DNA from: Sphingomonadales bacterium
GTDB lineage: Bacteria; Pseudomonadota; Alphaproteobacteria; Sphingomonadales; Sphingomonadaceae
Reading direction: 5' to 3'
Length of the DNA: 64,000 nt
NCBI GenBank assembly: GCA_016714795.1
Contig: JADKCA010000001.1
Coordinates: 248,001 to 312,000 of the forward strand
The translations under genes were made by a program, and so were the position numbers. Positions 25,962 through 33,730 of this stretch are shown piece after piece (within the stretch, counting starts at the first letter, position 1; the number at the start of each line of letters is the position of its first letter). A model generated the notes under the pieces. That model made no database searches. It saw only the letters and a list, made by a program, of their open reading frames with translations, and was not told the DNA's origin.

Positions 25962-26969
25962 ATGGCGACGAAGGTTGCGATCAACGGATTTGGCCGCATC
26001 GGCCGCAATGTGGCGCGTGCCATTCTGGAACGCACCGATCATGATCTCGAACTGGTTTCGATCAACGATCTGGCAGACGCGAAGGCCAACGCGCTGCTGT
26101 TCAAGCGGGACAGCGTGCACGGCGCGTTCAGCGGCACGGTTGAGGTTGATGGCAATGATCTGATCATCAACGGCAAGCGCATCCATGTGACGGCCGAGCG
26201 TGATCCGGCGAATCTGCCGCACGCAGCCCAAGGCGTCGACATTGCGCTGGAATGCACCGGCTTCTTCACCGACCGCGCGTCTTGCGAAAAGCATCTGGCC
26301 GCAGGCGCCAAGCGCGTCCTCATCTCTGCACCGGGCAAGAATGTTGACCTGACGGTCGTGTTCGGTGTGAACCATGAAAAGCTCAGCGCGGATCATGTGA
26401 TCGTTTCCAACGCGTCGTGCACCACAAACTGCCTCGCGCCCTTCGCCAAGGTGCTGAACGACGCCATTGGCATCGAACGTGGCCTGATGACCACGATCCA
26501 CGCCTACACCAACGATCAGAAGATCCTTGACCAGATCCACGAAGATCCCCGTCGTTCGCGCGCTGCCGCGATGTCGATGATCCCGACCACCACGGGTGCC
26601 GCGCGCGCCGTGGGTGAAGTGCTTCCCGAACTGAAGGGCAAGCTGGACGGCTCCGCCATCCGCGTGCCGACCCCGAACGTCTCGGTGGTCGATCTCACCT
26701 TCACGCCCAAGCGCGACACGACCAAGGACGAAGTCAACGCGCTGCTCAAGGCCGCATCGGAAGGCGCGCTGAAGGGCGTGCTGGGCTATTCGGACGAGCC
26801 GCTGGTCTCGATCGATTACAATCATGACGCCCACAGCTCGACCATCGACAGCCTCGAAACATCGGTGATCGACGGCAAGCTGGTGCGCGTGCTCAGCTGG
26901 TATGACAATGAATGGGGCTTCTCCAACCGGATGATCGACACCGCGGGTGCGATTGCGAAGCTGATCTGA
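25962..26969 (+). CDS. gap: glyceraldehyde-3-phosphate dehydrogenase, type I
   Basis: A 335-residue GAPDH with the NAD-binding start VAINGFGRIGRNVARA, the active-site Cys in SNASCTTNCLAPF, and the C-terminal WYDNEWGFSNRM. The Asp after the second strand (ISINDLAD) suggests NAD preference. GGGAG precedes the start. It lies 15 bases after tkt and is separated from pgk by an inverted-repeat element. Confidence 0.97.
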   Translation: MATKVAINGFGRIGRNVARAILERTDHDLELVSINDLADAKANALLFKRDSVHGAFSGTVEVDGNDLIINGKRIHVTAERDPANLPHAAQGVDIALECTGFFTDRASCEKHLAAGAKRVLISAPGKNVDLTVVFGVNHEKLSADHVIVSNASCTTNCLAPFAKVLNDAIGIERGLMTTIHAYTNDQKILDQIHEDPRRSRAAAMSMIPTTTGAARAVGEVLPELKGKLDGSAIRVPTPNVSVVDLTFTPKRDTTKDEVNALLKAASEGALKGVLGYSDEPLVSIDYNHDAHSSTIDSLETSVIDGKLVRVLSWYDNEWGFSNRMIDTAGAIAKLI

Positions 26970-26976
26970 ACCTTCT

Positions 26977-27071
26977 CCCCTCCCGCGTGCGGGAGGGGCC
27001 TGGGGGTGGGAAATGGCAAGCGTCGCTGGCGATTCTCGCCCACCCCTAACCCCTCCCGCACACGGGAGGGG
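26977..27071. repeat. 95-base inverted-repeat element between gap and pgk
   Basis: Each end is a hairpin: CCCCTCCCGC-GT-GCGGGAGGGG on the left and CCCCTCCCGCACACGGGAGGGG on the right, and the next bases (CCTGGGGGTGGG on the left, CCCACCCCTAA on the right) are also inverted. A second copy of the same plan with different hairpin sequence lies at 34306-34413. The element sits in the tkt-gap-pgk transcript and may act as a stability or attenuation element. Confidence 0.75.
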
Positions 27072-27089
27072 AATTGCGTGGAGCCTGCA

Positions 27090-28289
27090 ATGACCTTCAA
27101 AACCCTCGACGATATGGGCGATATCAGCGGCAAGCGCGTACTCGTCCGCGAAGATCTGAACGTGCCGATGAAGGATGGCGTCGTCACCGATGACACCCGC
27201 CTGCGTGCCACGGCAGAGACGCTGACGCAGCTGTCGGATCGCGGAGCGAAGGTGTTCGTGCTGGCCCATTTCGGTCGCCCCAAGGGGCAGGTCGTGGCGG
27301 ACATGTCGCTGAAGACAGTTGCGCAACCGCTCGCCCAAGCGCTGGGTCGCCCGGTTGCGTTCCTTGATGATTGCCAGGGCGATGCGATGGCCGTTGCGAC
27401 GCAGGCTGCCGCAAACGGCGCGATCACCGTGCTGGAAAACACCCGTTTTCACGCTGGCGAGGAAAAGAATGACGCTGCGCTGATCGCGGAAATGGCCAAG
27501 CTTGGCGATCTCTACGTCAACGATGCGTTTTCTGCGGCACACCGCGCGCACGCCTCAACCGAAGGCTTGGCCCATGTGCTGCCCGCCTTTGCGGGCCGGG
27601 CGATGGAAGCGGAACTGGTCGCGCTGGAGAAGGCGCTGGGCACGCCTGAAAAGCCGGTTGCGGCGGTTGTTGGCGGGGCCAAGGTGTCCACCAAGCTCGA
27701 CGTGCTCAAGCATCTGGTGGCGCGCGTTGACCATCTCATCATCGGCGGCGGCATGGCCAACACCTTCCTCGCCGCGCGCGGTGTGGATGTGGGCAAATCC
27801 TTGTGCGAACATGATCTGAAGGCCACCGTGCTCGAAATTCTCGACGCGGCGGATGCGGCAGGCTGCATTGTCCATCTGCCCTATGACGTGGTGGTGGCAA
27901 AGGAATTTGCGGCCAACCCCGCCTCCTTGCGCACCTGCAACGTGCATGAAGTGGCCGCGGACGAGATGATCCTCGACGTTGGCCCGGCGGCGGTTGAAGC
28001 GCTCGCGGATGCGCTCAAGACCTGCAAGACTCTGGTGTGGAACGGCCCGATGGGCGCGTTCGAAACCCCGCCGTTCGATACCGCGACGGTGGCGCTCGCC
28101 CGCACCGCCGCTGCGCTGACGAAGAGCGGCGTGCTGGTTTCGGTGGCAGGCGGCGGCGATACTGTTGCCGCACTCAACCATGCAGGCGTGGCGGGTGATT
28201 TCACCTTCGTTTCCACCGCAGGCGGGGCCTTTCTGGAGTGGATGGAGGGCCGGGAACTGCCGGGTGTGGCGGCGTTGACCGCTGGTTGA
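27090..28289 (+). CDS. pgk: phosphoglycerate kinase
   Basis: A 399-residue enzyme of standard length with VLVREDLNVPM, the substrate-binding AHFGRPKG, ENTRFHAGEEKND, VVGGAKVSTKL and the C-terminal nucleotide motif GGGDTVAA. It transfers phosphate between 1,3-bisphosphoglycerate and ADP. ATG 27090 follows GTGGAG; the longer frame upstream runs through the repeat element and is not coding. A toxin-antitoxin pair begins 38 bases after its stop. Confidence 0.97.
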   Translation: MTFKTLDDMGDISGKRVLVREDLNVPMKDGVVTDDTRLRATAETLTQLSDRGAKVFVLAHFGRPKGQVVADMSLKTVAQPLAQALGRPVAFLDDCQGDAMAVATQAAANGAITVLENTRFHAGEEKNDAALIAEMAKLGDLYVNDAFSAAHRAHASTEGLAHVLPAFAGRAMEAELVALEKALGTPEKPVAAVVGGAKVSTKLDVLKHLVARVDHLIIGGGMANTFLAARGVDVGKSLCEHDLKATVLEILDAADAAGCIVHLPYDVVVAKEFAANPASLRTCNVHEVAADEMILDVGPAAVEALADALKTCKTLVWNGPMGAFETPPFDTATVALARTAAALTKSGVLVSVAGGGDTVAALNHAGVAGDFTFVSTAGGAFLEWMEGRELPGVAALTAG

Positions 28290-28299
28290 GCATCTGATA

Positions 28300-28317
28300 C
28301 GTTTAACTTGTTAAACG
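28300..28317. promoter_or_regulatory. operator dyad of the toxin-antitoxin pair
   Basis: CGTTTAAC-TT-GTTAAACG is a perfect 8-base inverted repeat. It lies 9 bases before the antitoxin ATG and overlaps the start of its GGAGG ribosome-binding site. Ribbon-helix-helix antitoxins bind such AT-rich dyads to repress their own operon; binding here is inferred. Confidence 0.65.
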
Positions 28318-28326
28318 GAGGTTTGC

Positions 28327-28536
28327 ATGCTGGGAATTCGTCTGAAGCCTGACGCAGAAGCGATGCTGGCCCGGCATGCCAAGTCGGTCGGCAGGCCCAA
28401 GAGCGTGGTCGCGCGAGACTGGATCATGGATCGCCTCGAACGCGAGAGCATTGATGAGGAAATGCGCCGCGCGGCGCGCCTGCTGGCCGCGCATGATCGC
28501 GAGGAGGACTATACCGAAAGCGACATGGATGATTGA
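28327..28536 (+). CDS. ribbon-helix-helix antitoxin (CopG/PemI-like)
   Basis: A 69-residue protein with a short strand (GIRLKPDAEAML) and helix-turn-helix-like pattern (SVGRPKSVVARDWIMDRLERE) as in CopG/RHH antitoxins, followed by an acidic tail (EEDYTESDMDD) expected to neutralise the toxin. GGAGG precedes the start. The toxin start overlaps its end by 8 bases. The pair sits inside a glycolytic gene run and was probably acquired. Confidence 0.75.
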   Translation: MLGIRLKPDAEAMLARHAKSVGRPKSVVARDWIMDRLERESIDEEMRRAARLLAAHDREEDYTESDMDD

Positions 28537-28864
28537 TCTGCGCCGCGGTGATGTTGTTTTCTATGGAGAGCGCGGCGAGTTCACCGGCAAGCTGCGCCCG
28601 GGCGTGATTGTGCAGCGCGAATCCACTCTGGCGGATTCACCTTCTATTACAGTCTGCGGGATTACGAGCTTCTCCATGCCAACGCACGCCGCCCGCGTTG
28701 CGCTGTCGCCTTCGCCCGAAAATGGTCTTGAGGAGCAGAGCTTCGCCATGATCGACAAGATCGCCTCGATTTCGCGTTCGCGCGTTCGGCGCGTTTTTGG
28801 CCACCTCAACCCCGATGAAATCAACGCCATTGATCGCGCGCTGCGATCCTGGCTTCAACTTTGA
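28529..28864 (+). CDS. MazF/PemK-family endoribonuclease toxin
   Basis: A 111-residue protein starting with ATG inside the antitoxin gene. It shows the MazF/PemK pattern: LRRGDVVFYG at the start, KLRPGVIVQRE, a central ITVCGITSF strand, QSFAMIDKIASISRSRV and a final helix. The start Arg-Gly-Asp and the GK.RP.VIVQ segment hold the residues used for RNA binding and cleavage in the family. These toxins cut mRNA at specific sequences; the site here is unknown. The gene ends 25 bases before fba. Confidence 0.8.
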   Translation: MIDLRRGDVVFYGERGEFTGKLRPGVIVQRESTLADSPSITVCGITSFSMPTHAARVALSPSPENGLEEQSFAMIDKIASISRSRVRRVFGHLNPDEINAIDRALRSWLQL

Positions 28865-28889
28865 ACCAAAATTGCAGGGAGATTTGCAT

Positions 28890-29780
28890 ATGACCAACCC
28901 CACACAGATCATGGCCGCCGGCAACGGCTTTATCGCAGCGCTCGATCAGTCGGGCGGCTCCACCCCCAAGGCGCTCGCAGGCTATGGCATCGAAGGCGAT
29001 GCCTGGTCCACCGAAGAGGAAATGTACGGCCTGATCCATGACATGCGCAGCCGCATCATCCGCTCAAAGGCGTTTGATGGTTCCAAGGTGATCGGCGCGA
29101 TCCTGTTTGAACGCACGATGGACGGCAGTGTGGATGGCAAGCCCACGCCGCAGGCGCTGCTCGACAAGGGCGTGGTGCCCTTCATCAAGATCGACAAGGG
29201 CCTCGAAGACGAAGCGAACGGCGTGCAGATGATGAAGCCGATGCCAGAGCTCGATGCGCTGCTCGCCAAATCGAAGGCGCTGGGCGTTTATGGCACCAAG
29301 GAACGCTCGGTGATCAATTCGGCCAACCGCGAAGGCATTGCCGCCATCGTCAAGCAGCAGTTCGAAGTCGGCGCGCAGGTGAAGGCCGGTGGCCTGATGC
29401 CGATGCTGGAGCCCGAAGTGAACATCAAGAGCGAGACGCGCGCCGAATGCGACGCGATCCTGCTCGAAGAAATCCTCAAAAACCTCGATGCACTGCCCGA
29501 AGGCGAACAGGTGATGCTCAAGCTCAGCCTGCCGGTCGTGCCGGGCACGTTCGATCCTCTGGTCAACCATCCCAAGGTGCTGCGCGTCGTCGCGCTCTCT
29601 GGCGGCTTCAAGCGCCCCGAGGCCTGCGTTGAACTCGCCAAGAACAAAGGCATCATCGCCAGCTTCAGCCGCGCGCTGCTCGAAGGCCTGCGCTTCCAGA
29701 TGAGCGACGCCGAATTCGACGCCTCGCTCGGCGGCGCGATTGACGAGATCTACAAGGGCTCGACGCAGAAGACGGCGTAA
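28890..29780 (+). CDS. fda: fructose-bisphosphate aldolase, class I
   Basis: A 296-residue aldolase of the bacterial class I group (length and ALDQSGGSTPKAL near the start, GLMPMLEPEVNI in the middle). The Schiff-base Lys is expected in the VMLKLSLPVVPGTF segment, and SGGFKRPEA near the end is part of the phosphate site. It joins or cleaves fructose 1,6-bisphosphate without a metal ion. GGGAG precedes the chosen ATG; longer upstream frame overlaps the toxin gene. It continues the tkt-gap-pgk metabolic run. Confidence 0.95.
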   Translation: MTNPTQIMAAGNGFIAALDQSGGSTPKALAGYGIEGDAWSTEEEMYGLIHDMRSRIIRSKAFDGSKVIGAILFERTMDGSVDGKPTPQALLDKGVVPFIKIDKGLEDEANGVQMMKPMPELDALLAKSKALGVYGTKERSVINSANREGIAAIVKQQFEVGAQVKAGGLMPMLEPEVNIKSETRAECDAILLEEILKNLDALPEGEQVMLKLSLPVVPGTFDPLVNHPKVLRVVALSGGFKRPEACVELAKNKGIIASFSRALLEGLRFQMSDAEFDASLGGAIDEIYKGSTQKTA

Positions 29781-29796
29781 GGGGCAGGGTGCCTGT

Positions 29797-29817
29797 GCTC
29801 CGGCCTTGAGCCGGAGC
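29797..29817 (+). terminator. hairpin after fba
   Basis: GCTCCGGC-CTTGA-GCCGGAGC forms an 8-pair hairpin beginning 16 bases after the fba stop. No U-tract follows. Related hairpins lie at 37685-37702 and, more degenerate, near 60800-60815, so this may be a mini-repeat used as a termination aid. Confidence 0.5.
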
Positions 29818-29875
29818 CGGGTGCCGCGATGTGCTACGCCTAACGCCGTAACTGCTCACTGTAACTGGAGAAGAA

Positions 29876-30496
29876 ATGACGGAAGCCGGATCCGATTTCG
29901 TTCAATCCATGCAGGCTAAGCGATTATCTGCCCATTTCACGGCGGCGGATTTATGCTGCGCGGGGGAAACATGGCAGCGCGTCCGCATTTGGAATGAACC
30001 CCAACAGAAAGAAACATGGGCGGCGCTGGAACAGCTTTGCGAAACCATATTGGAGCCGGTGGTGGCCCGTTTTGGCATGCCCCGATTGACCTATGGCTTC
30101 GCATCGTCGGAACTATTCCGCCATATCTCCAGTGGAACGAAAGCGGCACTTGGTGGAACGAAAGAGGCGGTGGGTGGAACAACAGCGGCGCTTGATCAAC
30201 ATGCCGCTTGCGAATTGCGCCGTTCGGGAAAGCTGATTTGCCCGCGAATGGGAGCCGCCGTTGATTTTGCCGTTCCGTCGGTATCATCTCTGGAGATTGC
30301 CCATTGGGTAGCCTTCTCACTGCCGTTTGACCGGATGTATGTCTATGGTCCAGATCGCCCATTTCATGTCAGCGTCGGCCCTGAAAACACGAAGGGCTTG
30401 GTTCAGATGATCGAGTGGGCACCGGGGCGTTTAAGGCCCCAAAACCGAAAACTGGCTTGGTTGGACGAAGTACGGGATGCCAAGTCCCTCGCTTGA
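29876..30496 (+). CDS. M15 (DD-peptidase)-like protein with an internal 7-residue triple repeat
   Basis: I read this 206-residue protein as a remote peptidase M15/Hedgehog-type domain: HFTAADLCCAGETW at the start, then ALEQLCETILEPVVARFG, then YGFASSELFRHI where the family has its YRS segment, and putative metal ligands H109, D130 (GAAVDF) and H164 (FHVSVG). The spacing between the first His and Asp is much longer than usual, and the Ser-Gln-His pattern is replaced by DQH, so activity is uncertain. A 7-residue repeat occurs three times directly before H109. There is no signal peptide. GGAGAAGAA precedes the start. It is AT-richer than its neighbours and lies beside repeat elements, so acquisition is likely. 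Confidence 0.5.
   Translation: MTEAGSDFVQSMQAKRLSAHFTAADLCCAGETWQRVRIWNEPQQKETWAALEQLCETILEPVVARFGMPRLTYGFASSELFRHISSGTKAALGGTKEAVGGTTAALDQHAACELRRSGKLICPRMGAAVDFAVPSVSSLEIAHWVAFSLPFDRMYVYGPDRPFHVSVGPENTKGLVQMIEWAPGRLRPQNRKLAWLDEVRDAKSLA
30131..30193 (+). repeat. three in-frame 21-base tandem repeats in the M15-like gene
   Basis: Units 30131-30151, 30152-30172 and 30173-30193 encode SGTKAAL, GGTKEAV and GGTTAAL. They occupy residues 86-106, the loop before the first putative metal-ligand His. Copy number may vary between strains. Confidence 0.8.
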
Positions 30497-30539
30497 TAAC
30501 CCGTGGAGACAATGGGGGGTTAGAATTACAGTGACAGTG

Positions 30540-30648
30540 GAATTACAGTGACAATGCACCTAATTGCATTTGTCTCTAAGACTGATTTGATTCAATTATT
30601 TCCCGCGTCGAGCGATGGAGATAATTAAGTGCACTGTCACCGTAATTC
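30540..30648. repeat. 109-base element with 26-base terminal inverted repeats
   Basis: The left end (30540-30565, GAATTACAGTGACAATGCAC...) and the right end (30623-30648) are inverted copies that agree at 23 of 26 positions. The outer 17 bases of the left end are duplicated just outside at 30523-30539. Partial copies of the end (TGTCACCGTAATT) recur at 31868 and 31898. No transposase is present, so this looks like a non-autonomous MITE or REP-type element. Confidence 0.7.
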
Positions 30649-30684
30649 CCGGAATTCTGCTGTCCCCGAAATTCTGCAGCTTAT

Positions 30685-31377
30685 CTAATTAGTATTGCGT
30701 TCCCGGAATTCGTCCGCTGCCGTAAAATCGCTTCGTGTAAGTCTGCGTCGTGGATCATCATTGTCTAGGGTTTGACGCCAAGAAAGATAACCAGACGACT
30801 TCCCGAAATAGGGCAACTTCCCCTCAATCCCCGTCGTCACCGGCTCATCGGTCTTCGCAATCGCAATGCGCCTGAGCACCACCCCCGGCCCGATGGCGGC
30901 GGGCTCCACGCGTTCAACGCTGGTCGGATCAGTGATATCGCGGAACCGTACCAGCAGCGGCAGCGGATTTTCAGGCATGTAGTTCTCGATTGAGGGCACA
31001 GTCGGGTAAATCTCGGCAAATTGTCCCTGCCGGTAATCGCGGTTTTCGCCACCTGGCTTCACCTTGCTCACCAAAGCCGCCTCGGCAATGGTGCCTGCAT
31101 AGTCACCATTGCCATCCGCCCCGGAAAGCAGGGCAAACACCGGGCCGCCGGGCAGGTCGATCACAACCGCCTCGCCCTTGACCTTCACGATATAGGCCCC
31201 CTCCAGCCGACTTCTGTACGAGATCGCACGCACCGAGGAGAAGGATTTGACACCCTGCGGCGTCTGCACTTCGATGGTCATCTTGTAGTGATAAGGCGGT
31301 GGCCCGAAAGCATCGCATCCGCCCAGCAAGACCGCGACCGCCGCCAGCCCCAAGCCCAGCGCAACTCGCCGCATCAT
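30685..31377 (-). CDS. hypothetical lipoprotein
   Basis: A 230-residue protein with a lipoprotein signal: MMRRVALGLGLAAVAVLLGGC, lipobox LGGC with Cys21. The rest is predicted soluble and beta-rich (KMTIEVQTPQGVKSFSSVRA) with no domain I recognise. The fragment GPPPYHYKMTIEVQTP resembles DUF-type proteins annotated only as hypothetical in sphingomonads. Its stop lies 37 bases beyond the inverted-repeat element at 30540-30648. Membrane localisation is likely; function is unknown. Confidence 0.75.
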   Translation of the reverse strand: MMRRVALGLGLAAVAVLLGGCDAFGPPPYHYKMTIEVQTPQGVKSFSSVRAISYRSRLEGAYIVKVKGEAVVIDLPGGPVFALLSGADGNGDYAGTIAEAALVSKVKPGGENRDYRQGQFAEIYPTVPSIENYMPENPLPLLVRFRDITDPTSVERVEPAAIGPGVVLRRIAIAKTDEPVTTGIEGKLPYFGKSSGYLSWRQTLDNDDPRRRLTRSDFTAADEFRERNTN

Positions 31378-31867
31378 GCCGTCAAGCCAGCGTGTGAGGA
31401 GCGAAACTGGCCTGCGGCATTGCGCCTAAGGCTCGAAATCGTCGCACACTTGCCCATCAAGCCACCCCTCGCAAAATCCTCTGATCCCCATCTGCCGCGT
31501 CCGGCGCTTTTGTGCAATGTGCACTCTTCATGCAGTTGAACTCAAGTTGTGCGCCTTTTGGGAAACAGTCGAAAGCGGCTCCGGACAGTCAAAGCGCGGG
31601 GGTCACGCGTGCCCTCTCGCGGGGCCGCCGCTGTCTGCGGCAAAGCGCGCGCGCGGTGGCATGGGCGACACCATTGCCCCGGCTGCGAACGTCATGGTGA
31701 GGCAGCGCGGCGAGGGAGTTTCAAAAACGGCGGCGGTCGGGTTGACTTGCCTGAACCCCGCCCGCGTCTCGCATGGACCCTCGGGGAGAATGTGCAATAC
31801 TTGGTGTATTGAGTAAATTTTTACTGCAATTGCGGGGGGGGGTGAGGGTGTTGGGGGTTGTTGGACG
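31378..31867. other. intergenic stretch without a supportable gene
   Basis: Several short frames cross this stretch but none shows a ribosome-binding site, codon pattern or domain that I can support. Near 31829-31846 there is a long G-run followed by GGTGAGGG. The composition changes towards AT at 31800-31830. Confidence 0.5.
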
Positions 31868-31911
31868 TGTCACCGTAATTCTAGGGGTTATTGCAAGTGT
31901 CACCGTAATTG
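31868..31911. repeat. two partial copies of the TGTCACCGTAATT repeat end
   Basis: TGTCACCGTAATT occurs at 31868 and again 30 bases later at 31898. The same 13 bases form the right end of the element at 30540-30648, and its inverse occurs at 30523 and 30540. This suggests several insertions of one element family in this 1.4-kb patch. Confidence 0.65.
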
Positions 31912-31917
31912 CCCGTA

Positions 31918-32046
31918 TTGCACAAGACGGACGGCAGCGTGATCAACCCCTATCCCGGCCAATTTGGCGGGTGCGGCCCGCAGTTGCAGGTGAAATGCTT
32001 TATCGAGATGAAGAGCGGCAAGATGGTGCAGTTTTTCAAGAACTGA
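31918..32046 (+). pseudogene. 3' remnant of an unidentified coding sequence
   Basis: Immediately after the second repeat end, one frame reads 42 residues to a TGA, starting LHKTDGSVINPYPGQFGG and ending KSGKMVQFFKN. The two Cys residues and the ordered pattern look like the C-terminus of a real protein, but no start or upstream part exists. I read it as a gene cut off by the repeat element. I cannot name the parent family. Confidence 0.45.
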
Positions 32047-32180
32047 GCGCCGGAAAAGCTTGATTTGAGCAAAATGTTCGCTTATTGTTCCATCGCTCTT
32101 TGGACATTGGTATCCTCCTCCTCCCGCCCGGAGGCACAGCTGCGTCTTGCAGGCATGTCCGGTGTGGTGAGAAAACAGGT

Positions 32181-32213
32181 GCGACCCCGCGAACTTTGGC
32201 GAACTTTGGAACG
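32181..32213 (-). repeat. copy 1 of a dispersed CAAAGTTCG repeat
   Basis: On the minus strand the sequence is CGTTCCAAAGTTCG then CCAAAGTTCGCGGGGTCGC. An almost identical 32-base copy lies on the plus strand at 60543-60574 with one base missing and one changed. Similarity extends less clearly into flanking bases (GACCGGCC ... GCGGAAAGGCC). Confidence 0.7.
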
Positions 32214-32256
32214 GGGCCTTTGCGGAATGGGGCCGGTCTGCGTATAGGCTCCCGCC

Positions 32257-32886
32257 ATGACTGATCCTGCACGCATTCCCTGCCAGCTTTACCTCATCTC
32301 TCCGCTTGATGTGGGGGGAGACTTTCCAGAGCGGTTGCGCGCTGCACTGTCCGCCGCGCCGGTGGCGGCATTCCAGTTTCGGGTGAAGGAGGGGGATCAG
32401 CATGAGCAGGCGCGGCTGGCGGCTCCGCTTCAGGCGATCTGTGCGGAGTATGACACGGCGTTCATCGTGAATGACAGTATCGCGCTCGCCAAGCGGCTGG
32501 GGGCGGATGGGGTGCATCTGGGCCAGTCTGACGGTGATCCGCGTGAGGCGCGCGAGGTGCTGGGGCGTGATGTGCAGATTGGCGTGACCTGCCATGACAG
32601 CCGCCATCTGGCGATGGAAGCGGGAGAGGCGGGCGCGGACTATGTCGCGTTCGGGGCCTTTTACCCCACATTAACCAAAGAGGTTAGCCATCAGGCCGAT
32701 CTGGAAACCCTGATCTGGTGGTCCACCATGTTCGAACTGCCCTGCGTGGCGATTGGCGGCATCACGGTGGAAAATGCCGCGCCGGTGATTGCGGCAGGCG
32801 CGGACTTCATCGCGGTGAGTGCAGGCGTGTGGCAGCATCCGGATGGCGAAGCGGCGGCCGTCAAGGCGTTCAACGCGCTGTTCTAG
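32257..32886 (+). CDS. thiE: thiamine phosphate synthase
   Basis: A 209-residue TIM-barrel protein with the ThiE pattern: FQFRVKEGDQ, the phosphate/Mg loop FIVNDSIALAKRLGADGVHLGQSDGD, IGVTCHDSRH, DYVAFGAFYPTLTK, AIGGITVENA and AVSAGVW. It couples the pyrimidine and thiazole halves of thiamine. No TPP riboswitch is recognisable upstream, and no other thiamine genes are near; its place after fba is seen in related genomes and is a location clue rather than a pathway clue. Confidence 0.92.
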   Translation: MTDPARIPCQLYLISPLDVGGDFPERLRAALSAAPVAAFQFRVKEGDQHEQARLAAPLQAICAEYDTAFIVNDSIALAKRLGADGVHLGQSDGDPREAREVLGRDVQIGVTCHDSRHLAMEAGEAGADYVAFGAFYPTLTKEVSHQADLETLIWWSTMFELPCVAIGGITVENAAPVIAAGADFIAVSAGVWQHPDGEAAAVKAFNALF

Positions 32887-32889
32887 CGT

Positions 32890-33345
32890 CTAGATCTCCA
32901 GCGTGAAGAAGCGGCTGAACGGGTCTTCCACATAAGAGCCGAAGGGGCCGCACGGCCGGAAGCCCGCTTTGCCGTATAGCGCGTGGGCAGCATCGAACGC
33001 CGGGCCGGAGCCGGTTTCAAGGCTGAGCTGCGCATAGCCCCGATCCCGCGCAGACCGGATGATATGCGCCAGCATGGCGGCTCCGACGCCTTGCCCCTGA
33101 TGCGCATCGGCAGTCCGCATCGATTTGATTTCCCCAAGGTCAGGCGCAATTTCGCGCAGCGCGCCACAACCCGCCAGAGTGTCGCCCTGCCAGATCGACC
33201 AGAAGGTCACGTCTGGCCCTTTCAGCCCTTCAAAATCGAGGAAATGGCACGAATCCTTGGGCGAGTTGGCGAGCATCCCCGCGAAATGCTGTTCCAGCAG
33301 CGCCCGGATTGCAGCGCCAGACAGATCATCTTCTACAATGTGCAC
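32890..33345 (-). CDS. GNAT-family N-acetyltransferase
   Basis: From GTG 33345 the protein has 151 residues: an N-terminal HIVEDDLSGAAIRALLEQHF, the central SIWQGDTLAGCGALREIAPDLGEIKSM strand pair (split here), acetyl-CoA loop AHQGQGVGAAMLAHIIRSA and a C-terminal AHALYGKAGFRPCGPFG. This is a single GNAT fold; the acceptor is unknown. The longer frame upstream lacks homology, and GTG fits the start of homologous proteins. A small gene ends 11 bases before it. Confidence 0.85.
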   Translation of the reverse strand: MHIVEDDLSGAAIRALLEQHFAGMLANSPKDSCHFLDFEGLKGPDVTFWSIWQGDTLAGCGALREIAPDLGEIKSMRTADAHQGQGVGAAMLAHIIRSARDRGYAQLSLETGSGPAFDAAHALYGKAGFRPCGPFGSYVEDPFSRFFTLEI

Positions 33346-33356
33346 CTGACTATCCG

Positions 33357-33560
33357 TTATGCTTGGGCATCGGCCAATGTGCAGGCCCAGCCCTTGGGTT
33401 TCCGGCACACGCAATTGTGCGTGTACAGGCTGACAAACCGGTCCATATCCATCGCCGTGCTGCCGCTTTCCGCCGGTAAGGCGCACGCGCCGCCAAAACA
33501 GCCTGCTGCGCGCGCCTCCCCCACCGGATCTGGCGTGTTTGATGGTGCCTGCTTCATCAT
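33357..33560 (-). CDS. small Cys-containing hypothetical protein
   Basis: A 67-residue frame preceded by a good ribosome-binding site (GGGGGGCGAG before ATGATG). It contains five Cys residues, four of them in the segments GCFGGAC and NCVCRKPKGWAC. It ends 11 bases before the GNAT gene on the same strand. I do not recognise it; metal binding is possible but only a guess. Confidence 0.4.
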   Translation of the reverse strand: MMKQAPSNTPDPVGEARAAGCFGGACALPAESGSTAMDMDRFVSLYTHNCVCRKPKGWACTLADAQA

Positions 33561-33730
33561 CTCGCCCCCCTCGCGGCGCTGAACTCTTCCTGCACATAGC
33601 GCAGCGTGCCCGATTGCGCTTGCATGAAAGGGACAGGATTGAACCGGATCGCCGTTTGGGGGAACTTGCCCTCAGCCCGCGAAAAGGGTAGGGGGCCGCC
33701 TGCTCTTTCTCACAACATCAGGTGATCCCC

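Noticed and set aside
23712..27551. 1279-residue minus-strand open frame opposite tkt, gap and pgk
   Set aside because: It is antisense to three clearly functional genes, starts and ends without ribosome-binding sites or domains, and reflects GC-rich codon bias in the opposite strand.
31549..31816. small open frames in the intergenic patch at 31.5-31.8 kb
   Set aside because: Overlapping frames in several phases, no ribosome-binding site, and no recognisable protein pattern.
32047..32256. TPP riboswitch upstream of thiE
   Set aside because: The conserved CUGAGA and ACC(U)GAUC-type core elements are absent.
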